Shown here piece by piece: positions 1 through 6,860 of a stretch of DNA of 18,918 bases. Source of the DNA: Comamonadaceae bacterium (GTDB lineage Bacteria; Pseudomonadota; Gammaproteobacteria; Burkholderiales; Burkholderiaceae). Positions within the stretch are counted from its first letter, which is position 1, and each line of letters opens with the position of its first letter. A model generated the notes under the pieces. The model did not search any database. It worked only from the letters and a program-made list of their open reading frames with translations, and was not told the origin of the DNA. The stretch is from NCBI GenBank assembly GCA_947377705.1, contig CANCGU010000025.1:1-18918 (forward strand), written 5' to 3'. A program made the position numbers and the translations under genes.

Positions 1-755
1 GCAAATGTCAAATCATCGGGTGCCACATACTTGCCATCCGCGTTTTGCAACTGCATGAAAGTCATGTTGTTCTTTTTCACGTAGGCGTATTCCACGTAAC
101 CCAAAGAGCCTTTGACGCGGTTCACGTTCGCAGCAACGCCTTCATTGCCCTTGCCACCCACTGAAGAAGCCGCTGGCCACTTCACGGCAGCGCCCTTGCC
201 CACAGTGGCAGACCAGTCTTTGCTGACCGATGTCAAGTAGTCGGTAAAGTTGAACGTGGTACCAGAACCGTCTGCGCGGTGCACCACAGTGATGGCTTGT
301 TCTGGCAATTTTTTACCTGGGTTCAAAGCCGCGATCTTGGGGTCATTCCAGTTGGCAATCTTGCCCATGAACATCTCAGCCAACACAGGGCCAGTAATGC
401 GCAATTCGCCGGGCTTGAAACCTTCCAAGTTCACGACAGGCACGGTGCCGCCGATGATGGCTGGAAACTGAACCAAGCCTTCTTTTTCAAGATCCTCACC
501 AGACATAGGCGCGTCAGTCGCACCAAAAGTCACGGTCTTGGCTTTGATTTGACGGATACCGCCAGAAGAACCAATGGATTGATAGTTCAAGCCGTTACCG
601 GTCGCCGCTTTGTAGCCTTCAGCCCACTTGGCGTAAATAGGGAATGGAAAGGTCGCGCCTGCGCCTGTGATATCGGCAGCGAAGGCAGAACCCATGGCCA
701 ACGTTGCCATTGCAGCGGCAGCCACGGATTTGATGAATGTGCGTTTCGTGTTCAT
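1..755 (-). CDS. pstS: Phosphate ABC transporter substrate-binding protein PstS (partial, 3' end beyond window)
   Basis: This is the periplasmic phosphate-binding protein that feeds the PstCAB importer. It reads leftward from ATG at 755, and the C-terminal part lies outside the window, leaving 251 codons. The N-terminus is a signal peptide: a basic start (MNTKR), an alanine-rich core and a cleavage site near residue 26 (AFA/AD). The mature protein opens with [13 protein letters not shown], the PstS hallmark. [17 protein letters not shown] and the phosphate-binding loop [10 protein letters not shown] follow in the expected order. A Shine-Dalgarno (AAGGAA) precedes the ATG. A Pho-box-like site lies 45 to 65 bp upstream, so control by PhoB under phosphate starvation is likely. 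The gene diverges from an arsenic operon. The family call is firm; only the carboxyl end is unseen. Confidence 0.95.
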   Translation of the reverse strand, partial: MNTKRTFIKSVAAAAMATLAMGSAFAADITGAGATFPFPIYAKWAEGYKAATGNGLNYQSIGSSGGIRQIKAKTVTFGATDAPMSGEDLEKEGLVQFPAIIGGTVPVVNLEGFKPGELRITGPVLAEMFMGKIANWNDPKIAALNPGKKLPEQAITVVHRADGSGTTFNFTDYLTSVSKDWSATVGKGAAVKWPAASSVGGKGNEGVAANVNRVKGSLGYVEYAYVKKNNMTFMQLQNADGKYVAPDDLTF

Positions 756-800
756 GTGATTCCTTCAATTGGTTAGAACAGCAACGACTTTAGCCAGCCA

Positions 801-820
801 TTGTGACGAAACTGTGACAA
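801..820 (-). promoter_or_regulatory. Pho-box-like PhoB site upstream of pstS
   Basis: Read on the minus strand, TTGTCAC-AGTT-TCGTCAC gives two 7-mers resembling the PhoB repeat (CTGTCAT/C) with the expected 4-bp spacer and 11-bp period. A third GTCA lies 9 bp further upstream (about 821-827). The site is 45 bp from the pstS start, a usual position for a Pho box. It is a consensus match by eye, not a scored site. Confidence 0.6.
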
Positions 821-829
821 ATATGACGA

Positions 830-863
830 TTGCTCAATTCAATATTTCAAGTATTATTGGAAT
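830..863 (+). promoter_or_regulatory. arsR promoter with overlapping ArsR operator
   Basis: TTGCTC (830-835) and TATTAT (852-857), 16 bp apart, fit a sigma70 promoter. An imperfect inverted repeat, CAATA at 840-844 against TATTG at 855-859, covers the spacer and the -10 box. This is where an ArsR dimer would block RNA polymerase. The predicted transcription start falls at or next to the arsR ATG (864), and no Shine-Dalgarno is visible, so the transcript may be leaderless. Confidence 0.5.
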
Positions 864-1205
864 ATGAAAAACCAACAAATACCTGAAGTACAAGCAGTCG
901 AAGCCTTGGCCGCACTGGCCCAAGCCCAACGTTTGCGCGCTTTTCGTGCCTTGGTGGTGGCAGGTGCCGAGGGACTCACCCCCAGCGCCTTGGCCGCTTT
1001 GTTGCAGCTCGCCCCCAGCGCTTTGTCGTTTCATCTGAAAGCTCTGAGCCATGCGGGCTTGGTCAGTGCTGAAGCCTCTGGCCGTAACTTGATTTACCGC
1101 GCTGAGTTTGCGCGCATGAACGACTTGCTCACCTACCTCACCCAAGACTGTTGCCAAGGCCAATCGTGTGCCGTGGTACCCGAAGCTGCCAAAGCTTGTT
1201 GCTAA
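864..1205 (+). CDS. arsR: ArsR-family arsenite-responsive repressor
   Basis: This is a 113-residue winged-helix repressor that should release the ars operon when it binds As(III). Residues 12-85 form the ArsR/SmtB fold, with recognition-helix residues around SALSFHLKALSHAGLV (52-67) and the wing following (SGRNLIYR). The classical ELCVCDL metal site of plasmid ArsR is absent. The cysteines sit at the C-terminus instead: Cys96, Cys97, Cys102 and a terminal pair Cys112-113. That layout resembles the Acidithiobacillus ferrooxidans ArsR site (Cys95, Cys96, Cys102), so As(III) sensing is inferred. The gene opens an operon of four genes. The ATG directly follows the operator and has no ribosome-binding site. 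I found no better downstream start that keeps the first helix. Confidence 0.92.
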   Translation: MKNQQIPEVQAVEALAALAQAQRLRAFRALVVAGAEGLTPSALAALLQLAPSALSFHLKALSHAGLVSAEASGRNLIYRAEFARMNDLLTYLTQDCCQGQSCAVVPEAAKACC

Positions 1206-1236
1206 TTTTGTTGCTGATGGAACGAAAGGAAACCCC

Positions 1237-1668
1237 ATGAACGTCGAAGAATTTTTAGGTTTGTTAGAAGCCCATCCACACCAAGGCATGCGCCTCGTGT
1301 TGCCCAATGGCGAAACGGTGGCGCCGCACTTTCACATCACCGAAGTGGGTCATGTGACCAAGCGCTTCATGGACTGCGGCGGCACACGACGCCAGCTAGA
1401 GAGCTGCCTGCTGCAAGTCTGGGTACACAGCGATGTAGACCACCGTTTAAAAACCAGCAAGCTCGCCAACATCTTGCGCATCGCGGGCGATGTGCTGCCC
1501 TCGCTCGACTTGCCTGTGGAGATTGAGCACGAAGTTGGTGTGGTGTCGCAATACCCCGTCACCGCTGGCAGTAGCGACGGCCATACCTTGACCTTGACCA
1601 CAGCTCTCAAGCACACCGCTTGCTTAGCCATGGATGTGTGCTGCGCACCCAGTGGCGGCTGCTGCTGA
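1237..1668 (+). CDS. DUF6428 family protein in the ars operon
   Basis: This protein has 143 residues. The ATG at 1237 is chosen because AAAGGA lies 7 bp before it; a longer in-frame reading would overlap arsR. It resembles DUF6428, a family of unknown function that I recall beside arsR and arsenate reductase genes. Visible traits are the early motif HFHITEVG (31-38), MDCGG around Cys47, and a cysteine-rich tail with Cys129, Cys135-136 and Cys142-143. There is no signal peptide and no membrane helix, so it is probably cytoplasmic. Its place between arsR and the arsenate reductase, plus the Cys pairs, suggests arsenite or metal binding, but this is inference. The gap to arsR is 31 bp, consistent with one transcript. 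Confidence 0.8.
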   Translation: MNVEEFLGLLEAHPHQGMRLVLPNGETVAPHFHITEVGHVTKRFMDCGGTRRQLESCLLQVWVHSDVDHRLKTSKLANILRIAGDVLPSLDLPVEIEHEVGVVSQYPVTAGSSDGHTLTLTTALKHTACLAMDVCCAPSGGCC

Positions 1669-1723
1669 TTGCTGACAAGCCTCGAATTCACATCCACCAA
1701 CCACCTCTGACCTCATTCACCGC

Positions 1724-2236
1724 ATGACCACTTTGAACGTTCTCTTTTTATGCACGCACAACTCTGCGCGCAGCATCTTGTCTGAAGCCTTGCTCAACCA
1801 CATGGCCACAGGCGCCAGTGGCACACGCTTCAAAGCGTTTTCGGCCGGCAGCAGCCCGCGCGCGAACCAACAACCCAACCCACTGGGGCTTCAAGTGTTG
1901 AAGTCCGCCGGCATTGACACCTCGTACCTCAGCAGCAAAAGCTGGGACGTTTTTGCCAAGCCCGACGCGCCCCACATGGATTTGGTCATCACCGTGTGTG
2001 ACAACGCCGCTGGCGAGGTCTGCCCCTACTGGCCGGGCCAGCCCGCCACCGCGCACTGGGGCTATGCCGACCCATCCGCTGTAGAAGGCACAGACGAAGA
2101 CCGCCTGCAAGCGTTTCGCCACACCCTGTACCTGATTCAAAAGCGTTTGCAACTGTTGGTGGACTTGCCCGCCGACAAGCTGCAAAAAGCCATGTTGCAA
2201 CATACGGCCAAAGAACTCAGCCAGGACCACCCATGA
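1724..2236 (+). CDS. arsC: Arsenate reductase, low-molecular-weight phosphatase type
   Basis: This protein reduces arsenate to arsenite in the cytoplasm for export by the next gene product. The 170-residue protein has the phosphatase-fold loop Cys-X5-Arg near the N-terminus (CTHNSAR, Cys10 to Arg16). The pair Cys92 and Cys100, in VCDNAAGEVCPYWPG, is typical of arsenate reductases of this fold rather than protein tyrosine phosphatases. Asp116-Pro117 (YADPSAVEG) supplies the usual general acid. Which thiol partner regenerates it (thioredoxin or glutaredoxin) cannot be told from sequence. There is no strong ribosome-binding site before the ATG, and a 55-bp gap separates it from the DUF6428 gene. 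The stop overlaps the exporter start (ATGA), implying translational coupling. The family is distinct from the ArsC of plasmid R773. Confidence 0.92.
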   Translation: MTTLNVLFLCTHNSARSILSEALLNHMATGASGTRFKAFSAGSSPRANQQPNPLGLQVLKSAGIDTSYLSSKSWDVFAKPDAPHMDLVITVCDNAAGEVCPYWPGQPATAHWGYADPSAVEGTDEDRLQAFRHTLYLIQKRLQLLVDLPADKLQKAMLQHTAKELSQDHP

Positions 2237-3255
2237 ATTTCTTTGAACGCTATCTCACCGCTTGGGTCGCCCTGTGCATCGTCGTTGGCATTGCGCTGGG
2301 GCAATGGCAGCCTGAGTTTTTTCAAGCCATTGGCAGCTTGGAGTACGCACAAGTCAACTTGCCCGTGGGTTTGCTAATTTGGGTGATGATCATTCCCATG
2401 CTGGTGAAGGTGGACTTCGGTGCTTTGCACGAAGTGCGCCAGCACATCAAAGGCATTGGCGTCACGCTGTTTGTGAACTGGTTGGTCAAGCCGTTTTCGA
2501 TGGCGCTGCTGGGCTGGTTTTTCATTCGCTACTTGTTTGCGCCACTCTTGCCTGCTGACCAAATTGACAGCTACATCGCGGGCCTGATTTTGTTGGCCGC
2601 TGCGCCCTGCACGGCCATGGTGTTTGTGTGGAGTCGGCTCACCAACGGCCACCCTTTGTTTACGCTTTCGCAAGTGGCCTTGAATGACGCCATCATGGTG
2701 GTGGCGTTTGCGCCGCTGGTGGCGTTCTTGCTGGGGCTGTCGGCCATCATCGTGCCGTGGGACACGCTCATCACCTCGGTGGTGTTGTACATCGTCATTC
2801 CGGTGGTGTTGGCGCAGTTGTGGCGCAAAGCGTTGCTGGCCCAAGGCGCAGACAAGTTTGATGCTGTCATGGCACGCATTGGCCCATGGTCTATCGCGGC
2901 ACTCCTTGCAACGCTGGTGTTGTTGTTTGCGTTTCAAGGCGAGGCGATTTTGAAGCAGCCGATGGTCATTGCTTTGTTGGCGGTGCCCATCCTCATCCAA
3001 GTGTTGTTCAACTCAGCTTTGGCTTACTACCTGAACCGCGCGGTAGGCGAATCACACAGCGTGGCCTGCCCTTCGGCCTTGATTGGTGCGTCTAATTTCT
3101 TCGAGCTAGCGGTGGCGGCAGCCATCAGCTTGTTTGGTTTTGAGTCCGGCGCTGCACTGGCCACGGTGGTGGGCGTGCTGATTGAGGTACCTGTCATGTT
3201 GCTGGTGGTGCATGTGGTGAACCGCAGCAAAGGGTGGTACGAGCGGACACCTTGA
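2233..3255 (+). CDS. acr3: ACR3-family arsenite efflux transporter
   Basis: This inner-membrane carrier expels As(III) and ends the detoxification route begun by the reductase. Its 340 residues hold about ten hydrophobic segments. The ACR3 signature AAAPCTAMVFVWS contains the conserved cysteine (Cys126), and GASNFFELAVAA contains the conserved glutamate (Glu291). Both are residues known to matter for transport in this family. It is not the unrelated ArsB type, though some annotations name it arsB. The start overlaps the reductase stop by four bases, with AGGA as ribosome-binding site inside the upstream gene. I see no clear terminator after it; the next gene starts 46 bp on. Confidence 0.94.
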   Translation: MNFFERYLTAWVALCIVVGIALGQWQPEFFQAIGSLEYAQVNLPVGLLIWVMIIPMLVKVDFGALHEVRQHIKGIGVTLFVNWLVKPFSMALLGWFFIRYLFAPLLPADQIDSYIAGLILLAAAPCTAMVFVWSRLTNGHPLFTLSQVALNDAIMVVAFAPLVAFLLGLSAIIVPWDTLITSVVLYIVIPVVLAQLWRKALLAQGADKFDAVMARIGPWSIAALLATLVLLFAFQGEAILKQPMVIALLAVPILIQVLFNSALAYYLNRAVGESHSVACPSALIGASNFFELAVAAAISLFGFESGAALATVVGVLIEVPVMLLVVHVVNRSKGWYERTP

Positions 3256-3301
3256 ATGACCACCGCAGCCCCAAGGTCGGCTTGAATTTCTAGAATGTGC
3301 C

Positions 3302-3826
3302 ATGCGTTTGTTTTTGAATATGCTGGGTTTTCAAACTGCCTGGTGGGCTTGCATCGCGGGGGTTGGGCGCGGCTTTGAAATACCAGCCTTGCTGTATGGC
3401 TTGGTGCTGGCGGGGCTGCATCTGCGGTTTGTCCACCAGCCGGGCCAAGAGACCAAGTTGGCTGTGCTGGCTCTGGTCGTCGGTATGGCGGCTGACACAC
3501 TGCTGCAAATGACATCGGTCATTGGTTTTTACGGCTGGGCCCTTGGCCCCTTGAGCCCGTTTTGGCTGTGGCTGTTGTGGGCTTTGTTTGCCATGACCTT
3601 GAACACCTCCTTGGCGTTTTTACAAAACCACACCCTCTGGTTATCAGCGGCGGCGGGGTTGGTGTTTGGCCCGCTCACCTACTATGCTGGTGCACAACTA
3701 GGCGCCGCGTCATTTGACAACACCGCTGTTCACTTAGGTGTTTTGGCCATCACTTGGGGCTTTGCACTTCCCGTTTTGGTCTACGCGGCCAAGCACTTTT
3801 TCACACCACCCAAAGGTATTTCATGA
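3302..3826 (+). CDS. DUF2878 membrane protein
   Basis: This is a 174-residue integral membrane protein with about five to six hydrophobic helices. The features are those of DUF2878: an N-terminal helix starting LFLNMLGFQTAWW, a middle part rich in Trp and Leu (SPFWLWLLWALFAMTLNTSLAFL), and a last helix before a basic tail. Function is unknown. In other proteobacteria I recall DUF2878 beside DUF3833, cyclopropane fatty acid synthase-like and photolyase genes in stress-induced clusters, and here the partner DUF3833 overlaps it by four bases. TAGAAT (3291-3296) just ahead of the ATG could be a -10 box, but no matching -35 box is seen. There is no Shine-Dalgarno. Read-through from the ars operon is also possible. 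Confidence 0.82.
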   Translation: MRLFLNMLGFQTAWWACIAGVGRGFEIPALLYGLVLAGLHLRFVHQPGQETKLAVLALVVGMAADTLLQMTSVIGFYGWALGPLSPFWLWLLWALFAMTLNTSLAFLQNHTLWLSAAAGLVFGPLTYYAGAQLGAASFDNTAVHLGVLAITWGFALPVLVYAAKHFFTPPKGIS

Positions 3827-4368
3827 TCAACCGTCGCACGCTTTTACTCAGTGGTATGGCCACCACCGCCCTCGCAGGACTCAGCGGCTGTGCCAGCCCC
3901 ACGGTCGACGATTACGCCAGTCAAAAACCCGTGCTCGATTTGCGCACCTACTTCAATGGCGTGGTGGATGCATGGGGCATCTTCACCGACCGCAACGGCA
4001 AAGTGGTCAAGCGTTTCACCGTCGAGATGAAATGCCAATGGCAAAACGACCAAGGCATCTTGGACGAGGACTTTGTCTACTCAGACGGCACCAAAGAAAA
4101 ACGCATTTGGAAACTCACCGATAAAGGCAATGGCGCTTATGTCGGCACCGCTGGCGATGTGGTGGGCGTGGCCGAAGGCCAAACCAAAGGCAATGCGTTC
4201 AACTGGCGCTACACGCTGGCCCTGCCTGTAGACGGCACTGTGTTGAATGTGCAAATGGATGACTGGATGTATTTGATGAACGACCGCGTCATGCTCAACA
4301 AAGCACGCATGACCAAACTGGGCATCCATCTGGGCGATGTCACGCTGTCCTTCACGAAGAGGGCTTGA
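3823..4368 (+). CDS. DUF3833 family lipoprotein
   Basis: This is a 181-residue protein with a lipoprotein signal peptide. NRRTLLLSG at the start resembles a twin-arginine motif, and the lipobox LSGC puts the lipidated cysteine at residue 23. The body matches DUF3833: LDLRTYFNGVVDAWGIF, then FTVEMKCQW, LDEDFVYSDGTKEKR and NWRYTLALPVDG. The fold is presumably an all-beta lipocalin-like barrel anchored in the outer or inner membrane; this is inference and no function is established. The start ATG overlaps the DUF2878 stop (ATGA), so the two are translationally coupled. An upstream in-frame start would make an implausible N-terminus without a signal peptide. Confidence 0.85.
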   Translation: MINRRTLLLSGMATTALAGLSGCASPTVDDYASQKPVLDLRTYFNGVVDAWGIFTDRNGKVVKRFTVEMKCQWQNDQGILDEDFVYSDGTKEKRIWKLTDKGNGAYVGTAGDVVGVAEGQTKGNAFNWRYTLALPVDGTVLNVQMDDWMYLMNDRVMLNKARMTKLGIHLGDVTLSFTKRA

Positions 4369-4414
4369 CATCGTGGGCTTTCAAAAAATTGTGCACCGTG
4401 TGTTGGCTAACTCA

Positions 4415-5005
4415 ATGGCTTGCTTCAAAGATTGTTTGAAGGCTGGCGTCTTGGTAGGCATCATGGCATCCGCGATCGCCAGCACCACCGCTCAGGCCAG
4501 CGAACTGTCAGACCAACTGCAATCCTCAGATTATGTTTTGCTGATGCGCCACACCCGGGCCCCCGGAATTGGTGACCCTGCCAACTACACCTTGGATGAC
4601 TGCAAAACCCAACGCAACCTCAGCGACGAAGGGCGCAAACAAGCGGTGGCGGTCGGCAACTGGCTCAAAAAACAAGGCGTGCAAACTGCCAACGTGCACA
4701 CCCGTGCCTGGTGCCGATGCAAAGACACGGCTGAACTATTGAAGTTGGGGCCCGTGAAGGTTGAGCCTGCTCTGGCTTCATTTTTTGATGACATGGCGCA
4801 AGCCAAAGCCCAAAACCAAAAGCTGGAGAAATTCATTGCCACCCAACTCAAAACCAAAGGCAAACAAGCTCTGATTTTGGTGACCCACCATGTGAATATT
4901 TACGAGTTCATGGGCGAGAACATCGCCTCGGGAGACATGGTGGTGGCCAAGGTCAACTCAAATGGCAAGATGGTTGCCTACAAGCTGATACCGAGGCCAA
5001 ACTGA
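4415..5005 (+). CDS. Secreted histidine phosphatase family protein
   Basis: This protein belongs to the histidine phosphatase (phosphoglycerate mutase-like) superfamily. LLMRHTRAPG carries the catalytic Arg-His, although the usual RHG glycine is Thr. RNLSDEGRKQA is the typical second motif, and LVTHHVNI near the end holds the second catalytic His. The ATG at 4415 gives a 28-residue signal peptide (cleavage near AQA/SEL), so the enzyme should be exported. A GTG at 4373, four bases after the DUF3833 stop and preceded by AAGAGG, is a rival start and would add 14 residues. The substrate is unknown. The last 48 bp overlap the 3' end of the convergent response-regulator gene. Family call is sure; start is not. 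Confidence 0.82.
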   Translation: MACFKDCLKAGVLVGIMASAIASTTAQASELSDQLQSSDYVLLMRHTRAPGIGDPANYTLDDCKTQRNLSDEGRKQAVAVGNWLKKQGVQTANVHTRAWCRCKDTAELLKLGPVKVEPALASFFDDMAQAKAQNQKLEKFIATQLKTKGKQALILVTHHVNIYEFMGENIASGDMVVAKVNSNGKMVAYKLIPRPN

Positions 5006-5728
5006 ATCCACAGAAGGTTTTGACACCGCAGCTTGACAGAAGCTGCTGTCGCTAGGGTCCACATAGCGCGGCAGCAAGTAGCCGCAGCGCTTGATGTTGC
5101 GAACCGGGAGTAGGTCATGGCTGATTTTTTTACGCAGCCGATGTATATAAACCTCAGCGGCGGTGGTGTTCAAGGTCATATTGTCCGGCGCGATGTCTTG
5201 AATCAAGCGCTCTTTGGGAATGATTTGCCCTACCCGCTTGAGCAAAATATCTAACACCTGCGCCTCGCGCGGCGTTAAATCTAAGGCCACACCCGAGATG
5301 CACGCTTGCTGCGTCGCGTGGTTGAAACTCAACGCGCCGTAATGACACACCGACGCGGTCATGCCTTGGCGACGTCGCGTCAATGCGCGAACTTCCGCAC
5401 AAAAAATCGCCCCATCCCATGACACAGGCAGACATCGGTCAAAACCTAAGTCCAACAAATCGGGGGCAAATGCCATGTGTTGATCTGGCACAAGCGCTAG
5501 GCTTGCCACACGCTGCGCTGCACATGTTTGAAGCATGAAGCTGCTGGTCAAGTTCATCACTGCGGGGGTGAGATGGGCGACCATCAGGTCCAAATGGCGC
5601 GAACGCCAGAGCGTTGCATCGTTCGACAACACGTCGTAGCGCGCCACCCTCGCCCCCATGCTCTCGAGTGTGTGGCGCAGCTGATCCGCCAGCATGTCGT
5701 CTTGCACAAAGAGCGCGACATCAAGCAT
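4958..5728 (-). CDS. OmpR-type response regulator with degenerate receiver
   Basis: This protein has 256 residues. The C-terminal half (about 125-230) is an OmpR/PhoB winged helix: LTPREAQVLDILL, IPKERLI, TAAEVYIHRLRKKI, then CGYLL. The N-terminal half follows the receiver fold and keeps an acidic pair (Asp10, Asp11). The phospho-acceptor position is His52 in place of Asp (DLMVAHL), and the conserved Lys of the KP motif is missing (LPVSWD). It therefore probably does not take phosphate from a kinase, and no kinase gene is near. The ATG overlaps the MpaB-like stop by eight bases and has a perfect GGAGGT at 5736-5741. The 3' end overlaps the convergent histidine phosphatase gene. About 26 residues trail the DNA-binding domain. 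Target genes are unknown. Confidence 0.85.
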   Translation of the reverse strand: MLDVALFVQDDMLADQLRHTLESMGARVARYDVLSNDATLWRSRHLDLMVAHLTPAVMNLTSSFMLQTCAAQRVASLALVPDQHMAFAPDLLDLGFDRCLPVSWDGAIFCAEVRALTRRRQGMTASVCHYGALSFNHATQQACISGVALDLTPREAQVLDILLKRVGQIIPKERLIQDIAPDNMTLNTTAAEVYIHRLRKKISHDLLPVRNIKRCGYLLPRYVDPSDSSFCQAAVSKPSVDSVWPRYQLVGNHLAI

Positions 5729-6626
5729 GGCTTACACCTCCCCGCACACGTTGGCGTGCAATGGCGGACACACCTTGTTGGTTGAGCATCCATTGCACCG
5801 GCTCACCCGACAACTGCACCGCCAAGCGCGTAGCTTGTTTTTTCACAGCACACACAGACGGCTGACGCAACAGTGCCAGCACCCACGGAGGCATGACATC
5901 AAAGGCGCTTTGCAAAATCAGCGCCATCCAAGGTTTGTCCCACACGTCCACAGGGTAGGCCTGAATGACTTGCAAAATCTCTTGCGCCCGCGCATCAAAG
6001 CGCAGCACATCGGCAAAGCCCAACAACTCGGCCTGCGTGGCGGCATAGGTCAATGGCAAATCAACCGCGCCCAACAAGTGCCCGATTCGGGCCATCTCTG
6101 CGATGTACTGGTCACAGGCTGGTGGCGACAACGGTTCTTTGGCCAAGTGTTGGTAAGCCGCCAAAAACGAAGTGACCTCGACCAAGTGCACCCAGCGAAT
6201 CAACTCGGGCTCATTGGCCACATAGGGTCGGCCTTGCAGATCGGTGCCACGGATGTTGGCGTGGATGGTGTTGACGCGGCGAATGACATTGAGCGCCAAG
6301 GCTTCGCTGCCATAGGTAGTGGCCGCAACAAAGTAAGCCGTGCGCCCCAAGCGCTCTTTGAGCTTGTGGCGAAAGTCCGAGTGGTCCCACACCGCAGCCA
6401 AGGCACGGGGATGCAAAGACTGCACGATGAGCGACGACAAGCCGCCCACCATCATGGCGGTGAAGTTGGCATGCACCTGCCACGCCACAGACTCTGGGCC
6501 AAACAAACCGGCATCGCCCTGCGGTGTGGCGAAGTCGGCCAGCGAAGCCGTCGAACCTGTGATGGCACGCACACGTTCTCCAATGGCATTGAGCGCCAAG
6601 GTTCTGAGTGCGTGGGCAAAAGACAT
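5721..6626 (-). CDS. MpaB/DUF2236 oxygenase-like protein
   Basis: This is a 301-residue member of the oxygenase MpaB family (DUF2236), which includes the fungal MpaB' enzyme and the heme rubber oxygenase Lcp. Seen here are FGPESVAWQVHANF (42-55), LHPRALAAVWDHSDFR (71-86), VNTIHANIRG (118-127) and ELIRWVHLVEVTSF (141-154). By analogy with Lcp, His122 might be a heme ligand; that is inference, and the substrate is unknown. The ATG at 6626 follows the six-cysteine gene stop by 20 bp. A longer reading would run through that gene in another frame and lacks family residues. There is no signal peptide. Its last codons contain the ribosome-binding site for the response regulator. It is the largest protein of a five-gene leftward operon. 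Confidence 0.85.
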   Translation of the reverse strand: MSFAHALRTLALNAIGERVRAITGSTASLADFATPQGDAGLFGPESVAWQVHANFTAMMVGGLSSLIVQSLHPRALAAVWDHSDFRHKLKERLGRTAYFVAATTYGSEALALNVIRRVNTIHANIRGTDLQGRPYVANEPELIRWVHLVEVTSFLAAYQHLAKEPLSPPACDQYIAEMARIGHLLGAVDLPLTYAATQAELLGFADVLRFDARAQEILQVIQAYPVDVWDKPWMALILQSAFDVMPPWVLALLRQPSVCAVKKQATRLAVQLSGEPVQWMLNQQGVSAIARQRVRGGVSHA

Positions 6627-6646
6627 GGTGGGCAGTGGGTGGCGGC

Positions 6647-6844
6647 TCAAGTCTTGTGATCGGCTGAGGCGCTTGTCGCCTCTGGCGCAGATGGCGCTTG
6701 GGGCCCGGTGGCATGCGCAGCAGTCACAGCATCTGACTTTGGGAAGCACATTTTTTCGCCATCCCAGCGCTGGCCACACCAGCACAAGCCGTCAGCATTG
6801 ATGATGCAGGTTCCGGTGCCGCAGCACCTTGGGTCTTCGCTCAT
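6647..6844 (-). CDS. Small six-cysteine protein, uncharacterised
   Basis: This 65-residue protein is kept because it fits a co-directional operon with 16 and 20 bp gaps and has a dense, orderly cysteine pattern. Six cysteines lie within residues 7-33: CC at 7-8, Cys13, CWC at 21-23 and Cys33, with DGLCWCGQRWDGEKMC as the core. The tail (about 36-65) is Ala/Ser/Pro-rich and looks disordered. I recall similar short proteins in betaproteobacteria annotated as hypothetical, but I cannot name a family. Binding of zinc or an iron-sulfur cluster is possible from the pattern alone. The ribosome-binding site is weak. No signal peptide is seen. Confidence 0.68.
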   Translation of the reverse strand: MSEDPRCCGTGTCIINADGLCWCGQRWDGEKMCFPKSDAVTAAHATGPQAPSAPEATSASADHKT

Positions 6845-6860
6845 AGAGGACTTTCAGGAT

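Noticed and set aside
279..776. 165-residue plus-strand open frame at the left edge
   Set aside because: It is antisense to pstS, whose signal peptide and phosphate-binding motifs are certain.
2374..3000. 208-residue minus-strand open frame inside the arsenite exporter gene
   Set aside because: It is antisense to a transporter with intact family motifs, and its extreme His/Arg/Gln content is typical of a shadow frame.
3282..3302. Promoter for the DUF2878 gene (TAGAAT at 3291-3296)
   Set aside because: No -35 box is found at a usual distance, and TTCTAGAA here is a short palindrome that could occur by chance.
5694..6659. 321-residue open frame on the plus strand
   Set aside because: It is antisense to the MpaB-like gene, rich in Arg, His and Gln, and has no family match or ribosome-binding site.
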